DNA of 20,785 nt from a virus, in the IMG/VR virus record IMGVR_UViG_3300046683_000248, positions 1 to 20,785 of that record; one strand, 5' to 3'. Positions 18,894 to 20,785 of this stretch are shown one piece after another. The number at the start of each line of letters is the position of its first letter. Position 1 is the first letter of the stretch. Under the pieces are notes generated by a model, which saw only the letters and a program-made list of their open reading frames with translations, ran no database searches and was not told the origin of the DNA. The translations under genes and the position numbers were made by a program.

Positions 18894-20652
18894 CGGTGGA
18901 CGACGCTACACCGCTATGCACCGCCGGGACAGGATGCGGCTCCTGCGCCGCCAACAGGGCCCAACATACACCCCGCAACAAATCCGATCGGGGACCGCGA
19001 ACCAACGTCAGGCCGGTGTCGATCTTGGTGACCCGGGACGCGTCGACCTGGGCGTCCAACCCGACGGTGCTGTCGTGGACGAGGCGGCCGCCGGTCGCCA
19101 ACGACCGCAACAGGGGCAGGCCGAGACGGGTGCCGGAACGGGGCGGCTTGTCGAACCGGGTCCCCGCCGGGAACACCTTCAAATCGGGGGCCATGCCGTC
19201 GCCATAGATCACCGTCGAACGCGGGTGGAGGCGGGCGATCATCGCCGCCTGATCCCACGCCGCGTCCCAATCGGTGCCCTCCGACCCGCCGACCTCGAAC
19301 CGGTCACCGTGAACCTGGACCACCGCGGTAGCGGCGCCCTGGCCGTGGTTGTCGACGACGGCGACGAACACGGGTCCACCATCGAAAGGGACGGCCGCCC
19401 CGAGCGACGCCCACAGGCCGTCGATCAGCAGCCGTTCACCGCGGCCCTCGACGCCGCCCTTCAACGGCCACACGTTGAACCACTGGGCGTACACACCGGC
19501 CGGGAGCTCATGCATCCCCGGCCCGTCAGTCACATACGGCAGGGCGGTGCGGACGGCGGCCCGGATGTCACGCTCACGATGCTTCGACCAATGCGGCGAC
19601 GACTGGAACCATGCGACCTCGTCGGCCAGATCGGCATTCCTCGGCGCCGACCACTCCAACAGCAGCGTGCCCTCACCGGAGTCGAGGGCGTCGATCGCTT
19701 CGGCCCGGTAGGTCGGGATCAGATCGGTGCATTCGGTGTGCGCCGTCGACGACAACAGGAGTTGCCCGGAACGTTTCTCGACCGTCGTCGGCGACAGGTT
19801 CTGCTGCACATGCTTCAGCTTCACGCCGAACGCCTCATCGGCGTAGGCGAGCGACGTCGAATAGCCAACCGTCGACACCTGCGACCGGACCAGCCACTCG
19901 CCGTGAACGTCCGGTTTGCGGATCCCATGCTCACCGGCCGAGTACCGCCGTTTCCACCCGTACCCCTCGGCCCGCGGGGTGGCCCGGTCCATCAACATCT
20001 GCGCGGCCTGCAACGTCTTCGCGACATGCAACACGAGCTGTGGTTCGCCGAACAGGTCGGACCGCTCCGACCGCCAATCACACAGCAGCATGCCCAGCTC
20101 GGACTTGCCGCACTGGCGGGCCACCGTCAACAACACCACTGCCCACACCAGGTCATCGGCGGCGTCATGCTCGAGGAGGCGATAGGCGGCCAACTGCTGC
20201 CACCAGTACAGGGTGACGCCATGCTCAACCTGGCACCACAAGTCGAACTCGGGTCCGTACGTGTCGACAGCGTCCCGATGCGGGACCGACATGAGCCGCG
20301 GCCACCAGCCATCCTCCGGGACCTCCCGCAAGTCGTCCAGCCACGGCGCCGCATCCCACACTGGCGAGGCTTCGTCGAAGCCGACCGGTTCCTCCGATAC
20401 GACCAACAGCCGACCGGCCGCCATCTTGCCGTTCGCCAGATCGATCGCCTGACGGCGTTGACACGGCCCGCACGCCGCCACCAGCCGGCAACACCCCGAC
20501 CCGTTCCGATGCCGATGCCGCGACAACGGAGGCTGATGATCCGCCTCCGTCGCCCGCCGGCCGCACCCATGAGCGCATGACGGGTTGCCGGCCAGAATGG
20601 CACGACGCGCCTTCTGATATCCCGGACCGTACGGCGAATTCCTGCGCGGCAT
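18886..20652 (-). CDS. terL: Large terminase with N-terminal HNH domain (fusion)
   Basis: A 588-residue protein (593 from GTG 20667). Numbering here is for the 593-residue form. The HNH domain is at about 15-75: C31 and C35, ADHQPPLS with the general-base H44, then CGPCQ with C66 and C69. The positions usually Asn and His/Asn appear as R61 and Q70. The terminase ATPase has Walker A-like ARQCGKSE (183-190), Walker B AYADEA (274-279) and coupling motif LLSSTA (304-309). The RNase-H-like nuclease shows candidate metal ligands D439 (AVVDN), D490 (VIYGDG) and D538 or D542. It packages DNA through the portal and cuts concatemers. ATG 20652 has GGGG 9 nt upstream; the GTG at 20667 is the alternative. 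No separate small terminase gene is found. Confidence 0.9.
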   Translation of the reverse strand: MPRRNSPYGPGYQKARRAILAGNPSCAHGCGRRATEADHQPPLSRHRHRNGSGCCRLVAACGPCQRRQAIDLANGKMAAGRLLVVSEEPVGFDEASPVWDAAPWLDDLREVPEDGWWPRLMSVPHRDAVDTYGPEFDLWCQVEHGVTLYWWQQLAAYRLLEHDAADDLVWAVVLLTVARQCGKSELGMLLCDWRSERSDLFGEPQLVLHVAKTLQAAQMLMDRATPRAEGYGWKRRYSAGEHGIRKPDVHGEWLVRSQVSTVGYSTSLAYADEAFGVKLKHVQQNLSPTTVEKRSGQLLLSSTAHTECTDLIPTYRAEAIDALDSGEGTLLLEWSAPRNADLADEVAWFQSSPHWSKHRERDIRAAVRTALPYVTDGPGMHELPAGVYAQWFNVWPLKGGVEGRGERLLIDGLWASLGAAVPFDGGPVFVAVVDNHGQGAATAVVQVHGDRFEVGGSEGTDWDAAWDQAAMIARLHPRSTVIYGDGMAPDLKVFPAGTRFDKPPRSGTRLGLPLLRSLATGGRLVHDSTVGLDAQVDASRVTKIDTGLTLVRGPRSDLLRGVCWALLAAQEPHPVPAVHSGVASSTGE

Positions 20653-20752
20653 TACCGATATCCCCACATATCAATATCCCCCATATCCCGATATCCGTGA
20701 CTGATATCCCCGATACGGATATCGAATAGCGTGATATCGGGATATCGATATC
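20616..20752. repeat. Right GATATC palindrome cluster
   Basis: GATATC at 20616, 20657, 20690, 20703, 20718, 20733, 20741 and 20747 (first base of each), plus CATATC at 20667 and 20682 and AATATC at 20673. Spacings of 13, 15 and 15 bp recur. The first two lie within or at the start of the terminase gene. The remaining sequence up to 20785 shows no gene on its own strand other than the junction ORF. With the left cluster this forms one region upstream of terL. Confidence 0.75.
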
Positions 20753-20785
20753 GGGCGGAATTCAGAACACAATAGTCGGGCGGAC

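Noticed and set aside
18844-20580. Very long plus-strand open frame opposite the terminase gene
   Set aside because: It is antisense to a gene with clear ATPase and nuclease motifs; its translation is Arg/Pro/Gln-rich without any domain, a normal effect of high GC.
20616-20752. CRISPR array
   Set aside because: Repeats are 6-10 bp palindromes with irregular 6-15 bp spacing, no spacers of uniform length and no cas genes.

Overview
The window looks like an essentially complete, very small genome (about 20.8 kb) of a temperate, long-tailed (siphovirus-type) phage of a high-GC actinobacterium. This rests on the high GC content, frequent GTG starts, an actinobacterial-type DnaA box, and the contiguous head, tail and lysis gene order. 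It reads as the excised form rather than an integrated prophage: a tRNA-Gly-derived attP core lies in the middle, next to the integrase, and no bacterial flanking genes are visible. Both ends carry the same GATATC-rich DNA, so the molecule is either circular or was cut in one intergenic region between the last early gene and the terminase. That closure is an inference.

Nearly all genes lie on the minus strand and overlap by 1-14 nt. From right to left, the late operon runs: HNH-terminase fusion (20652), portal, prohead protease, major capsid protein, small head protein, head-tail adaptor, tail terminator, major tail protein, HK97 gp10-like protein, tape measure, two tail-tip proteins, two small proteins, amidase endolysin, a 29-residue membrane peptide, a two-helix holin candidate and a 51-residue protein (ending at 7787). 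A two-helix membrane protein on the plus strand (7624-7785) sits between the lysis genes and attP, the usual place for a lysogeny-expressed accessory gene.

The switch region holds attP (7449-7496), a tyrosine integrase (6339-7331), a 104-residue unknown overlapping tail-to-tail with a plus-strand HTH repressor candidate (5645-6076), and a 221-bp divergent control region with a DnaA box and phased TGGGA repeats. The early operon then runs left from 5423: HTH/excisionase-like protein, Thr-rich lipoprotein, VRR-NUC nuclease, small membrane protein, second PD-(D/E)XK nuclease, RecT-like annealing protein, several mini-proteins with Cys motifs, a replication-type protein, a repeat-rich gap, a DNA methyltransferase and a PAPS-reductase-like protein. 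No polymerase, helicase or primase is visible, so replication presumably uses host machinery plus the RecT/nuclease set.

The points most worth a second look are: (1) the HNH domain fused to the large terminase, with no separate small terminase; (2) 12 GATATC palindromes clustered at the two ends, within an ORF that would stay open across the junction and fill exactly the gap between the PAPS-like gene and the terminase; (3) five copies of a 24-bp imperfect inverted repeat, each in frame at or just after a gene start in the modification-gene region; and (4) the early-operon lipoprotein and the attP-adjacent membrane gene as exclusion candidates.
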